DNA of 64,000 bases from Solidesulfovibrio carbinoliphilus subsp. oakridgensis. GTDB lineage: Bacteria > Desulfobacterota > Desulfovibrionia > Desulfovibrionales > Desulfovibrionaceae. Where the stretch lies: NCBI RefSeq assembly GCF_000177215.2, contig NZ_CM001368.1:682001-746000 (forward strand), in the 5' to 3' direction. Made by a program: the position numbers and the translations under genes. Positions 1 through 8,475 of the stretch are shown here, piece after piece (the stretch's first letter is position 1; each line of letters opens with the position of its first letter). A model generated the notes under the pieces. It did no database searches. It was given only the letters and a program-made list of their open reading frames with translations, and had not been told where the DNA came from.

Positions 1-50
1 AGAATGCCTCCGGCGGCCGGGAGGGGCTAAGCCCCTCCCGGACCCTCCCT
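1..50 (-). repeat. Modular GC-rich hairpin element, copy A
   Basis: A 7-bp-plus inverted repeat (GGGAGGGG / CCCCTCCC around 20-40) is flanked by the tag GCCTCCGGCGGCC at 5-17. The reverse complement gives a GGTCCGGGAGGGG hairpin followed by CCGCCGGAGGCAT, which is the same architecture as the elements at 176-220, 17962-18006, 26984-27203 and 51655-51735. The left side may run out of the window. It lies outside any recognised gene. Confidence 0.7.
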
Positions 51-54
51 GCCT

Positions 55-112
55 GGGTGGTGCGCCGGGCCTCCGGCCGGGCTTTGACGGCCGGAGGCCC
101 GGCGCACCACCC
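55..112. repeat. Perfect 25-bp inverted repeat
   Basis: Arms at 55-79 and 88-112 are perfectly complementary over 25 bases, with an 8-base loop (GGCTTTGA). It would form a very stable hairpin. There is no T-run on either side, so it is not a classical intrinsic terminator, though it sits about 60 bases beyond the acpS stop and could stop transcription or protect the mRNA 3' end. Confidence 0.75.
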
Positions 113-172
113 GAACATGAAGTCTCCCAGAAGCGATAACCGCCTGTATAGAGATATTTTTTTGTCTCCCTT

Positions 173-598
173 TCAGGGGGTCCGGGGGGGATGATCCCCC
201 CCGGCCGCCGGAGGCATCTTCCTCTCCTCTCCCTCCATCACCACGACAGCGGCGGCGGTGGTGCGTTCGTGGGTGATGCTGACGTGCCAGACGGTGGCGC
301 CGAGGGCGGCGGCCCGGACCAGGGCCGGTCCGGCCAGGGTCAGGGCCGGGCGGCCCTGGGCATCGGGCAGGATCTCCAGGTGGGAGAAGCCGATGCCCTG
401 GGAAAAGCCGGTGCCGAGCGCCTTGACCGTGGCTTCCTTGGCCGCGAAGAGGCCGGCGAGGCGGGGGAGGGGACGGGCCGGCAGGAAGGCGCGCTCGGCC
501 GGGGTGAGGATGCGGGCCAGGAAGCGGTCGCCGAAACGGGCCAGGGCGGCCTCCAGGCGGGCCAGTTCCACCAGGTCGATACCGACACCGACGATCAC
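173..598 (-). CDS. acpS: holo-[acyl-carrier-protein] synthase
   Basis: Transfers 4'-phosphopantetheine from CoA to acyl carrier protein, activating fatty acid synthesis. The family signature is clear: GIDLVE near the N terminus (metal-binding D8) and [12 protein letters not shown] with E55. It starts at a GTG codon ([11 protein letters not shown]). It lies about 108 bases downstream of pdxJ on the same strand, the classical pdxJ-acpS pairing. At 141 residues it is longer than the usual roughly 120-125. The extra C-terminal residues (after about residue 125, rich in P, A and G) are read from a GC-rich hairpin repeat at 176-220, so they are probably a late, non-conserved addition. Confidence 0.93.
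   Translation of the reverse strand: MIVGVGIDLVELARLEAALARFGDRFLARILTPAERAFLPARPLPRLAGLFAAKEATVKALGTGFSQGIGFSHLEILPDAQGRPALTLAGPALVRAAALGATVWHVSITHERTTAAAVVVMEGEERKMPPAAGGDHPPRTP
176..220 (+). repeat. Modular GC-rich hairpin element, copy B (inside acpS 3' end)
   Basis: GGGGGTCCGGGGGGG, a short ATGAT loop and CCCCCCCGG form the hairpin, followed by the tag CCGCCGGAGGCATCTTCC. It matches the element at 51655-51735 nearly base for base in the hairpin and tag. It is translated in the acpS frame up to the stop at 173-175. Confidence 0.8.
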
Positions 599-706
599 GG
601 GGCACCCCTGCCGTCGCCGCTTTGCGATCCGTTCGTGCGCATTTTGCGAAGAGAAAGGGGATAGCGCATGGGCATGGAGAACAAGGGCACGCTTCGAAAG
701 GCCGGC

Positions 707-1432
707 CTAGTCGGGAAAGGCGGCCACAATGGCGGCCATGGTGGATACGGCCTCGTGAAGGCCGGTCATGATGGCCCGGGCGATGATGCTGTGGCCGATG
801 GAGTATTCGCTGATGCCGCTTGTGCCGGCAAAGGCGTGAATATTGTCGTAATCGAGGCCATGGCCGAGGTTGACGCCAAGGCCGGCCAGACGGGCTTCGG
901 GGATGGCGGCCAGGAGCCGGTCGAGTTCGGCTTGGCGGATGGCCGGGGTGGCGGCGTCGGCGAAGGCGCCGGTGTGGAGTTCGACGTAGGCGGCGCCGAC
1001 GGCGGCCGAGGCCGCGATCTGATGCGCGTCCGGGTCGATGAAAAGGCTGGTCGGGATGCCGGCCTTGGCCAGGTCGGCCACGAAGGACCGAAGCTCGTCT
1101 TCCCGGCCGGCCACGCCAAGGCCGCCCTCGGTGGTCAGCTCCTGGCGCTTTTCCGGCACCAGGCAGACCATGTGGGGTTTGAGTTCCAGGGCGATGGCCC
1201 GCATCTCGTCGGTGGCGGCCATTTCCAGGTGCAGCCGCGTCTTTATGGTCTGGCGCAGAAGGCGGACGTCGCGGTCCTGGATGTGGCGGCGGTCCTCGCG
1301 CAGGTGGACGATGATGGCCCGGGCCCCGGCCAGTTCGGCCAGGGCGGCGGCGGTGACGGGATCGGGGTTCGGGGCGAGGCGCGCCTGACGGACGGTGGCC
1401 ACGTGGTCGACGTTGACCGCAAGCAGGGGCAT
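707..1432 (-). CDS. pdxJ: Pyridoxine 5'-phosphate synthase
   Basis: Condenses 1-deoxy-xylulose 5-phosphate with 3-amino-2-oxopropyl phosphate to give pyridoxine 5'-phosphate, the last ring-forming step of DXP-dependent vitamin B6 synthesis. The start chosen is ATG at 1432 ([18 protein letters not shown]), preceded by AAGGAG; the open frame extends further upstream but without family similarity. The resulting 241 residues match the usual PdxJ length. Motifs [14 protein letters not shown] and the C-terminal [11 protein letters not shown] are typical. It is followed by acpS on the same strand. Confidence 0.96.
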   Translation of the reverse strand: MPLLAVNVDHVATVRQARLAPNPDPVTAAALAELAGARAIIVHLREDRRHIQDRDVRLLRQTIKTRLHLEMAATDEMRAIALELKPHMVCLVPEKRQELTTEGGLGVAGREDELRSFVADLAKAGIPTSLFIDPDAHQIAASAAVGAAYVELHTGAFADAATPAIRQAELDRLLAAIPEARLAGLGVNLGHGLDYDNIHAFAGTSGISEYSIGHSIIARAIMTGLHEAVSTMAAIVAAFPD

Positions 1433-1512
1433 GGCGGACTCCTTGAATATGTTGCTTTCACGGTAAGCCTTTTGGAAAATCCAGGCAACCGGTGGGCCCG
1501 CCGCATGGATTG

Positions 1513-1541
1513 TTGACAAACGTCCGACCAATCCGTAAGTG
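1513..1541 (+). promoter_or_regulatory. Candidate sigma70-type promoter for the UDP-glucose dehydrogenase gene
   Basis: A perfect -35 hexamer TTGACA (1513-1518), a 17-base spacer and a weak -10 hexamer TAAGTG (1536-1541), about 110 bases upstream of the ATG at 1652. Inferred only from spacing and consensus. Confidence 0.4.
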
Positions 1542-1651
1542 CGAATCCACTTTCTCCGATTCCGGGGCATTGCCGCCACGCGGCCGTTTCCGCCCCTTCC
1601 CCCGAAGACGTTTTCCGTCGCCGGGGGGAAACCCTAACAACGAGTACAGGT

Positions 1652-2992
1652 ATGAATCTTTGTATCGTAGGCACCGGTTACGTCGGTCTGGTGAGCGCCG
1701 CCTGCTTCGCCGAGATGGGCAATGATGTGTGCTGTGTGGACATCAATCCCGCCATCGTCGAAAATCTGCGCCAGGGCAAAATCCACATCTACGAGCCGGG
1801 ACTCGATGAACTGGTCAAACGCAACGTGGCCGAAGGCCGTCTGCGTTTCACCACCAAGGTGTCGGAGGGCATGGAGAACGCGCTGTTCGTGTTCATCACC
1901 GTCGGCACCCCGCCCCGCGAGGACGGCTCCTGCGACCTTTCGTTTGTCTATCAGGTGGCCCGCGATATCGGCGCCCATATGACGGATTACAAGATCGTGG
2001 TGGACAAATCCACCGTGCCGGTCGGCACGGCCGACGAGGTCCGCAAGCTCATTGGCGAGGAACTCAAAAAACGCGGCGAACTGTTCGAGTACGACGTGGT
2101 CTCCAACCCCGAGTTCCTCAAGGAAGGCGACGCCATCAACGACTTTTTCAAGCCCGACCGGGTGGTCGTCGGCACGGACAATGTCCGCACCGGCGAACTG
2201 CTGAAGGCGCTCTACGCGCCCTACGCCCGCAGTCGGGAAAAAGTCATCGTCATGAGCGTGCGCTCGGCCGAAATGACCAAGTATGCGGCCAACTGCATGC
2301 TGGCCACCAAGATTTCCTTCATCAACGAAGTGGCCAACATCTGCGAGCAGGTCGGTGCCGACGTGCGCGAAGTGCGCATGGGCATCGGTTCGGACCACCG
2401 CATCGGCTACCAATTCATCTACCCGGGCCTGGGCTACGGCGGCTCGTGCTTCCCCAAGGATGTCAAGGCGCTCATCGACACCGCCCGGCAGTACAAGTTC
2501 GAGCCCGAGCTCCTGGCTGCGGTCGACGAGGTCAACAAGCGCCAGAAGCACACCCTGAGCCGCAAGATCGAAGCCTACTTCGAGCCGCAGGGCGGCCTCA
2601 AGGGCAAGACGCTGGCTCTCTGGGGCCTGGCGTTTAAGGCCAACACCGACGATGTGCGCGAGGCCTCGGCCTTCGAGCTCATCAAGGACGTCACGGCCAA
2701 GGGCATGCGCGTGGTGGCCTTCGACCCGGTCGCCGGCCCCAACACGCGTGAACACTTCAAGGGCAACGAGCTGCTGACCGTCGTGGACGAGCAGTACGCC
2801 GTGCTTGAGAAGGCCGATTGCCTGGCCGTGGTCACGGAATGGAACCAGTTCCGCAACCCGGATTTCGGGCGCATCAAGAAAATGCTCAAGGCCCCGATCA
2901 TCTTCGACGGCCGCAACCTCTATTCGCCCCAGCTCCTGGCCGATCTCGGCATGGTCTACTTCTGCATCGGCCGCCGGACCCCCAAGGCCTAG
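1652..2992 (+). CDS. UDP-glucose 6-dehydrogenase
   Basis: Oxidises UDP-glucose twice to UDP-glucuronate with NAD+, supplying precursors for envelope or exopolysaccharides. The N-terminal Rossmann motif GTGYVG is at residues 7-12, and the catalytic cysteine lies in GYGGSCFPKD (Cys266), with the NAD-binding C-terminal domain FKANTDDVREA following. Its 446 residues are normal for the family. The ribosome site is weak (ACAGGT just before ATG). It is transcribed alone, divergent from pdxJ, and ends in an intrinsic terminator. The exact nucleotide sugar (UDP-glucose versus UDP-ManNAc/GDP-mannose) is inferred from overall similarity to the Ugd/TuaD group. Confidence 0.92.
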   Translation: MNLCIVGTGYVGLVSAACFAEMGNDVCCVDINPAIVENLRQGKIHIYEPGLDELVKRNVAEGRLRFTTKVSEGMENALFVFITVGTPPREDGSCDLSFVYQVARDIGAHMTDYKIVVDKSTVPVGTADEVRKLIGEELKKRGELFEYDVVSNPEFLKEGDAINDFFKPDRVVVGTDNVRTGELLKALYAPYARSREKVIVMSVRSAEMTKYAANCMLATKISFINEVANICEQVGADVREVRMGIGSDHRIGYQFIYPGLGYGGSCFPKDVKALIDTARQYKFEPELLAAVDEVNKRQKHTLSRKIEAYFEPQGGLKGKTLALWGLAFKANTDDVREASAFELIKDVTAKGMRVVAFDPVAGPNTREHFKGNELLTVVDEQYAVLEKADCLAVVTEWNQFRNPDFGRIKKMLKAPIIFDGRNLYSPQLLADLGMVYFCIGRRTPKA

Positions 2993-3018
2993 GCATCCGA
3001 TTTTCACAGTACCGCAGA

Positions 3019-3048
3019 GGGAGGATGGGCGACCGTCCTCCCTTTTTT
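3019..3048 (+). terminator. Rho-independent terminator after the dehydrogenase gene
   Basis: GGGAGGA and TCCTCCC arms (3019-3042) around a short loop, followed by six T residues at 3043-3048. Confidence 0.88.
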
Positions 3049-3248
3049 GCGTCCATGGACCGACGAGGCAGGGGGGAGCGACCCTACGCGGCAACCGGTT
3101 CGGCAGGTGATCGGGACGTGAGCAAGGAAGCGGAGCCGCCATGACACAGACGGCCCCGCGAGGGGGACACAAAAAAACAGGCTTTGGGAAGGAGAAAAAA
3201 TCCCCGCCGGCGGTGGGAACGCGGCAGGGAAAGGCGGTCTGGCCGGGG

Positions 3249-3473
3249 TTAGCGGCCGCCTTCCAGGGTGCGGCGGCAGGAACGCAGCATCAGTTCCTGC
3301 AGGATCACCCGTTCGTATTCCAGGGAATGCTCGGCCTCGGAGCTTTCCTCTTCCACGAGGATGCGTTCAAGATACTGGGTTTCCTCCCAGAAATCGAGAA
3401 GCTCGTCATCCCCGAGGTTCTTGATCTGGTCTTCCAGGGGAAACTGGCCGGAATCAGGCAAAAATTGGCCCAT
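3249..3473 (-). CDS. Small acidic protein of unknown function
   Basis: A 74-residue protein starting at ATG 3473 (MGQFLPDSGQF), preceded by AAGGAG at a 9-base spacing; an in-frame upstream ATG at 3545 has no such site. It is acidic and Glu-rich in the middle (DDELLDFWEETQYLE...EEESSEAEHSLEYE), predicted mainly helical, with a basic end. No catalytic motif or membrane segment is seen. It lies 75 bases downstream of the bactofilin gene on the same strand, so it may be co-transcribed with it. Confidence 0.75.
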   Translation of the reverse strand: MGQFLPDSGQFPLEDQIKNLGDDELLDFWEETQYLERILVEEESSEAEHSLEYERVILQELMLRSCRRTLEGGR

Positions 3474-3548
3474 GGGGCGGGACTCCTTCAAACAGGGGGC
3501 TTGGCGGTGTTTTCGCCGTGTAAACGGCCGGGCCGGTTTTGGCAATGC

Positions 3549-3989
3549 CTAATTTCCCGCCGTTTCCGGGACATTGTCCCCGGTCCCGGAGGCCAGGGCG
3601 CGGGGGACGGAGCCTTCGGCCAGGCAGGCGGCCGGGGGTGCGGCCATGCGCACCAGGCCGTTTATGACCGCGCCGTCTTCGATAACCAGGACCGGGGAGG
3701 CCAGGTTGCCGCGCAGGTTGGCGGTCTTGTGCAGGACCACGCGCCGGGCGGCTTCCACATTGCCGACGATCCGGCCGCTGGCCACCAGTTCGGCCACGCG
3801 GATGCGGCCTTCCACGTAGCCTTCCTCGCCAAGCACCAGCATGCCGTCGGAAACGATGTCGCCGATGACGCCGCCGTCGATGCGCACGATGCCCTGGAAA
3901 TTGAATTGGCCGTGGTACTGGGTGCCGGCCCCCAGAAAAGCCGAGATGGCGTCATGGCGGGGCTTTTTTTTCGTGGAGCGTCCAAACAT
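3549..3989 (-). CDS. Bactofilin (polymer-forming cytoskeletal protein)
   Basis: Bactofilins polymerise spontaneously into filaments through a right-handed beta-helix and scaffold wall-modifying or polar structures at the inner membrane. The central region (about residues 20-115) shows the alternating hydrophobic/glycine rungs typical of the family (GQFNFQGIVRIDGGVIGDIV...GYVEGRIRVAELVASGRIVGNV). It is flanked by a basic N-terminal stretch and a disordered tail. At 146 residues it has normal length. The neighbouring small lipoprotein (42 bases upstream) and small acidic protein form a three-gene set on the minus strand. Confidence 0.9.
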   Translation of the reverse strand: MFGRSTKKKPRHDAISAFLGAGTQYHGQFNFQGIVRIDGGVIGDIVSDGMLVLGEEGYVEGRIRVAELVASGRIVGNVEAARRVVLHKTANLRGNLASPVLVIEDGAVINGLVRMAAPPAACLAEGSVPRALASGTGDNVPETAGN

Positions 3990-4031
3990 GCGGTTGGTCC
4001 TTGACGGGGCCGGCGGCTGTCCTCGGAGCGG

Positions 4032-4316
4032 CTAGTAGTGGGGATTGGCCTGGCGGTTGATTTCGATGTTGAGCTGGATGAGGCGGGCGTTTATCTGCTG
4101 GATCCGGCCGATGTTCTCGCCGTATTTGTCGGTCAGGGAGCGTTTTTCCTCTTCGAGTTGGTACCGTTCCACTTCCTGGGCGCTGGCCCCGGGCCCGGGA
4201 ACGGGATTTTCGGCCTGAGGCATGGGCGGCGGGGTGGTTTTTTTCTTGCACCCCACGGTAAAGGGCATGGCGGCCCCAAGCAGGCAGACAAGTCCTATGG
4301 CCAGCAGACGTCTCAT
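4032..4316 (-). CDS. Small lipoprotein with a coiled-coil segment
   Basis: 94 residues with a signal peptide (MRRLLAIGLVCLLGAAM) and a lipobox ending in TVGC, giving lipidated Cys23, followed directly by KKKTTPPP. A proline-rich linker leads to a helical, charged segment (EVERYQLEEEKRSLTDKYGE and onward) likely to form a coiled coil. Function unknown. A role in anchoring to the envelope is inferred from the lipoprotein signal, and possible cooperation with the downstream bactofilin from synteny only. Confidence 0.8.
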   Translation of the reverse strand: MRRLLAIGLVCLLGAAMPFTVGCKKKTTPPPMPQAENPVPGPGASAQEVERYQLEEEKRSLTDKYGENIGRIQQINARLIQLNIEINRQANPHY

Positions 4317-4495
4317 GGCGTCCCTTTTTCTGCGAGCAGAGGCTCGGCCGGTATCGCCCGGGAAACCGGGTCGGTTTCCGGGCTCCGGATGTCATGGAAC
4401 CTGGCTGACATCCGTTTCTTGTGAATCGGTTTCCACGACCATACGGGGTTGCGGCTTTGGCCGCAATGGGCAACGGCGTCGGCGCCTGCCCGGCC

Positions 4496-7033
4496 TCAGT
4501 CCCCGCCCGCGGCCGCGATGGCGCCGCCTGACGGGTCGATGCCTTCGACGATGCGGACCTCGCGCTGGGGGAAGGGGATCTCGATGCCTTCCTCGCGAAA
4601 CCGCCGGTTGATGGCGAACCGGATGTCGGAGGTGGTCGAAAGCCCGGCCGAGACGTCATCCACCCAGAAAAAGAGTTTGAAATCAAGGGAACTCTCGCCG
4701 AAATTGAGAAACTGCACCGACGGCTCGGGCTGTGCCAGCACATGGGGCTGGTTGCGAACCGCTTCGAGAAGGATCTCGCGGACCCGGTCGGTGTCCGAGC
4801 CGTAGGCCACACCCACGGCAATTTCCCGGCGCACGGTCGGGTCCCGGTGGGTCCAGTTGACGAGCTTGCCGGCGATGAGGTCCGAATTGGGGACAAAGAG
4901 CGTGGCGTTGTCAAAGGTCTGGACGACGGTGTTTCGGATGTTGACCTTTCGGACCTGGCCCCAGGTGGCGTCGATCTGGATGGTGTCCCCGGCCTGGATG
5001 GAACGGCCAAAAAGAAGGATCAGGCCGGCCACGAAGTTGTTGACGATGTTTTGCAGGCCAAAGCCGATGCCGACGGACAGACCGCCAGCCACGACCGCCA
5101 GGCTCGTAAAGGAAAAGCCAAGGAGGAACAGGGCGAAGAGAACGTAGATGCCCCAGAAGAGATAGCGGCTCGTGGTGTCGAGCACGTCGCGCACGCCCGG
5201 ATCGACGCCGGGCCGCAGGCGCGGCAGGTCCCGGATGAACGACTGGACGGCGCTCAGGCTCGATCGGGTCAGGAAAAAGCCGGTGAGGATAAGGGCCAGC
5301 CGGCCAAGGGTCACGCTGACGTCGCCCACGGCCACGGTAAAGGACACGGCTTCCAGAAACATGTCCTGGCCGCCGAGCTCTGTCGAAAACCAGTAGAGGA
5401 CAAGAAAGAACAGCGACAGGAAAATGAGCGGAAACCCGAGGCCCGAGACGACGGACTGCGTGACGACCGAAGTTCCCTCGCGGGCCGCCCGGGCCTGCCA
5501 TTCGGACACCGCGGCGGACAGGCCCGATCCCGTCTGGACTGCGGCCAGGAGCAGAAACCAGCCGGCCAGGGCCAGGACGGACAGGTGCTGCCAGCCCAGG
5601 GCCGCCATGACGAGCAGGGCCACAGCCATGGCCGGGGTCAGGCGGCAGGCCAGCCGCAGCGGGCCGGTCTGATGCGGGGCCGCCTGGCGGGAAAGCTCGA
5701 AAAAGAGGAACAAAAGGCTCATCCAGACGGCGGTCAGGGCCGGCTCGGGCAGGTCCGCGATCTGGAGCAAAAGACCCAGCGAAAACATGCCCCACAAAAG
5801 GCGCAGGGGATTTCGCGGCCGGCTGTCGCCCACCTGGGTGGCGGACTTGGCCAGGAACCAGGAGAAGACGGCCAGTCCGGCGGCGAGCAGGATTTCGGCC
5901 AGGGCGTTTAAGATTTCCTGGAGCATGAGCGGCGCGCCCGCGGCCGTCCAGTGGAGGATGACGCCAAGACCGGCCAGGAGCCAGACGCGGCGCAGTTGGC
6001 CAAGGCCCGCAAAGGCGGGGTAGCGGCGACGCAGGCGCAGGGCGGCCACCAGATCGGCCAGCAGGAGCACGGCCAACCCCACGCCGGCCTTGACCCCGAG
6101 GCCGGCGACGCGGGCGGCGTCCGGGCCGTGGGCCAGGGAGGCGAGCATGGTGCCGTTGGACTTGGCCCACAGTTGCAGGCGTTGCCGCAGTTCGCCCCAG
6201 GCCTTGAGGGAGAAAAGCTCGGTCGTCGGGGTGAAGTAGTAGCTCTTCCAGGCCTTGGGGATTTTCTGGCGCAGGCCCTCGTCGGTGGCGTTCAGGCCGG
6301 CCAGAAAGTCCTTGGCCGGGGCCAGCTCTTTTTCGAGCGTGGCTTTGACGCTCGACAGGTTGCCCCGCACCCCCTTGATGTAGCGCAGGAAGTAGTTGAG
6401 CGCTTCGGCGATTTCGGGTTCCGGGTCGTCGTCCAGGCGCTTGGCGAATTCCTCCTTGAGGGAATCGAGGCGCACCGCGATCTTGTCGAGCTCGTCGCGG
6501 CTTTCCTGGAACGGGGCCAGGAGCGTTTCCGTGGACCGCCGGATGCGGCCCAGGTCCCCGAGGACCGCCCGCAGCTCCCAGGGGTTGCCCCCGGACAGGC
6601 TGATGATCAGGTTCAACTCATCGAGCTTGCCTTCGAGGGCCGACAGGTCGGACCGGAATTTGCGCACGTTTTTGGGCAAAAGCCCTTCCATGGACTTGAA
6701 GCGCGAGGCCTGCTGCACCAGGGATTCCTGGTGGATGGACAAGAGGACCTGCCAGTCCTTGGGCTGGTCGGCCTCGGGTTCCGCCTTCTCGGGCGACTTG
6801 TCCCCGGCCTTGTCGGACGGGGTTTTGGCGGGTGCCGGGGCGACGGGCTGGGGCTTGGCCGGCGGGGGCGGGGCCTTGTCCGGGGCAGGGCCGACCGGGG
6901 CGGTGTCGGACGGGCCGGCATCCCCGGCCGGCGGCGCCTTGGCCGCGTCGGGCTGGGACGCGGCCAAGGCGGACAGGGACAGGCAAAGGCAAAGGAGCAG
7001 CCCGAAGGCGGCGGATTTCCAAAAACGGAGCAT
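4496..7033 (-). CDS. Large mechanosensitive ion channel of the MscS/MscK type
   Basis: Inner-membrane channel that releases solutes on hypo-osmotic shock. It has an N-terminal signal peptide (residues 1-25), a disordered Pro/Ala/Asp/Lys-rich stretch (about 25-95), a charged helical periplasmic region (about 95-290), then multiple membrane segments. The MscS core follows at about 590-825, with the pore helix motif GGLSVGIGFGLQNIVNNFVAG and beta-domain motif FGRSIQAGDTIQI...VPNSDLI. At 845 residues it is far longer than MscS (about 286) and resembles MscK/YbiO-type proteins. It begins 22 bases after the citrate synthase stop, so the two are probably co-transcribed. Confidence 0.93.
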   Translation of the reverse strand: MLRFWKSAAFGLLLCLCLSLSALAASQPDAAKAPPAGDAGPSDTAPVGPAPDKAPPPPAKPQPVAPAPAKTPSDKAGDKSPEKAEPEADQPKDWQVLLSIHQESLVQQASRFKSMEGLLPKNVRKFRSDLSALEGKLDELNLIISLSGGNPWELRAVLGDLGRIRRSTETLLAPFQESRDELDKIAVRLDSLKEEFAKRLDDDPEPEIAEALNYFLRYIKGVRGNLSSVKATLEKELAPAKDFLAGLNATDEGLRQKIPKAWKSYYFTPTTELFSLKAWGELRQRLQLWAKSNGTMLASLAHGPDAARVAGLGVKAGVGLAVLLLADLVAALRLRRRYPAFAGLGQLRRVWLLAGLGVILHWTAAGAPLMLQEILNALAEILLAAGLAVFSWFLAKSATQVGDSRPRNPLRLLWGMFSLGLLLQIADLPEPALTAVWMSLLFLFFELSRQAAPHQTGPLRLACRLTPAMAVALLVMAALGWQHLSVLALAGWFLLLAAVQTGSGLSAAVSEWQARAAREGTSVVTQSVVSGLGFPLIFLSLFFLVLYWFSTELGGQDMFLEAVSFTVAVGDVSVTLGRLALILTGFFLTRSSLSAVQSFIRDLPRLRPGVDPGVRDVLDTTSRYLFWGIYVLFALFLLGFSFTSLAVVAGGLSVGIGFGLQNIVNNFVAGLILLFGRSIQAGDTIQIDATWGQVRKVNIRNTVVQTFDNATLFVPNSDLIAGKLVNWTHRDPTVRREIAVGVAYGSDTDRVREILLEAVRNQPHVLAQPEPSVQFLNFGESSLDFKLFFWVDDVSAGLSTTSDIRFAINRRFREEGIEIPFPQREVRIVEGIDPSGGAIAAAGGD

Positions 7034-7055
7034 GGGACCTCGGTGTGGAGCCTGG

Positions 7056-8345
7056 CTAGCGCTTTTCCATGGGCGTGTAGGCGTGGCGCTTGCGGCCGGT
7101 ATAAATCTGGCGCGGACGCTGGATGCGCTGGTCCGGGGAGTTGGCCTCCTCGTTCCAGTGGGCGATCCAGCCGGGCATGTTGCCCATGGCCGTTATGACC
7201 GGGAACATGTTGGGCGGAAAGTTGAGGGCCCGCAGGAGCAGGCTCGAATAGAAATTGGTGTTCGGAAAAAGCTGGCGCGTGGCGAAGTACTCGTCGGCGC
7301 TGGCCCGTTCTTCGATTTCCTGGGCGATGTCGTGGAAGGTGTCGCGCTTGGCGTAGCCCGTGGCCACGAGGTTCTGGTAGGTGGTCTTGATGATCCGGGC
7401 CCGCGGATCCTCAACGTGAAATACCCGCTGGCCAAAGCCCATGAGTCGGCCGGTATGGGACTTGGCCGCCTCGATGATGCGCGGAACGGTGGTGCGGCCG
7501 GCCTCGACGTCCTCGAACATGCGGATGGCGGCCGAGCTGGCGCCGCCGTGGTGGCGGCCCCACAGGGCGCAGATGCCGGAGGAGACCGAGGCGAAAAGGT
7601 TGGCTTGGCTGGAGCCGACCATGCGCACCGTGGCGCAGGAGGTGTCAAGCGCCTGGTCGGCGTGGCACATCATGAAGATGCTCAAGGCCCGCACCACCGG
7701 ATCCGGCGCCTCATAGGTCCAGAAGGGCACGGAAAACATCATGTGCAGGAAATTGCGGCAGTAATCCAGGTTCGGATTGGGATAGTTGAGCGGCATCCCC
7801 TGGGACTTGCGAAAGCAGAAGGCGGCTATGGTGCGGACCTTGCTCATGATCTTGGCCGCGGCCAGACGGAAATCCGCCGGCGAGGTGATGTCGTAGAGCT
7901 CGGGGTAGTAGCTGCCCATGGCGTTGATCATGGCCGACAGGATGGCCATGGGGTGGCCGTTGGGCGGAAAGCCGTCGAGGTGGCTCAAGAGGTCCTCATG
8001 GAGGAGTTCCTGGTCGCGCAGCATGACCCGGAACTGTTCGCGTTCGGGGCGCGTGGGCAGTTCGCCGAACATGACGAGCATGGCCGTTTCCACGAACGTG
8101 GCCTTTTGGGCCAACTCTTCGAGATCGTAGCCGCGAAAGAGCACCACGCCGGCTTCGCCGTCGATATGGGTGATGGCGCTTTTGCAGACCGCCGTGTTGG
8201 CGTAGCCCGGATCCAGGGTGATCCAGCCGGTCTGGGCGCGAAGTTTTCGGATATCCAGGCCTTTTTCCACATGATCGCCGTGGATCACGGACAAATCGAT
8301 GCTCTTGCCCTCAAATGTCAGGGTCGCGGAGTCGAGTTCGTTCAT
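7056..8345 (-). CDS. gltA: Citrate synthase
   Basis: Condenses acetyl-CoA and oxaloacetate to citrate, entry to the (here probably biosynthetic) citric acid pathway. The start is ATG 8345 (MNELDSATLTF) with AAAGGA upstream; the longer frame lacks a ribosome site. It gives 429 residues, typical for hexameric type II bacterial enzymes. Active-site segments are recognisable: the HADQALDTSCATVRMVGSS region and GFGQRVFHVEDPRARI with the conserved His/Asp. It is divergent from lutABC across 130 bases and followed by the MscS gene. Confidence 0.96.
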   Translation of the reverse strand: MNELDSATLTFEGKSIDLSVIHGDHVEKGLDIRKLRAQTGWITLDPGYANTAVCKSAITHIDGEAGVVLFRGYDLEELAQKATFVETAMLVMFGELPTRPEREQFRVMLRDQELLHEDLLSHLDGFPPNGHPMAILSAMINAMGSYYPELYDITSPADFRLAAAKIMSKVRTIAAFCFRKSQGMPLNYPNPNLDYCRNFLHMMFSVPFWTYEAPDPVVRALSIFMMCHADQALDTSCATVRMVGSSQANLFASVSSGICALWGRHHGGASSAAIRMFEDVEAGRTTVPRIIEAAKSHTGRLMGFGQRVFHVEDPRARIIKTTYQNLVATGYAKRDTFHDIAQEIEERASADEYFATRQLFPNTNFYSSLLLRALNFPPNMFPVITAMGNMPGWIAHWNEEANSPDQRIQRPRQIYTGRKRHAYTPMEKR

Positions 8346-8475
8346 GGCGCATCCTTTTGTGTAAGCGCTCCTCATAGCCGCCGCCAGGGCCGGTGTAAAG
8401 CATCGGTCCGGGTCGCCCTTGACCCGCCCGGGGACAAGCGTAAGTTGGCGCCCCGCCACGCAAGGAGGAAATTTC

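Noticed and set aside
6396-8475. Very long plus-strand open frame running up to the lut genes
   Set aside because: It lies antisense to mscS and gltA, is Arg/Gly/Ala-rich without domains, and arises from the high GC content; only its end (from 9195) is the real lutB.
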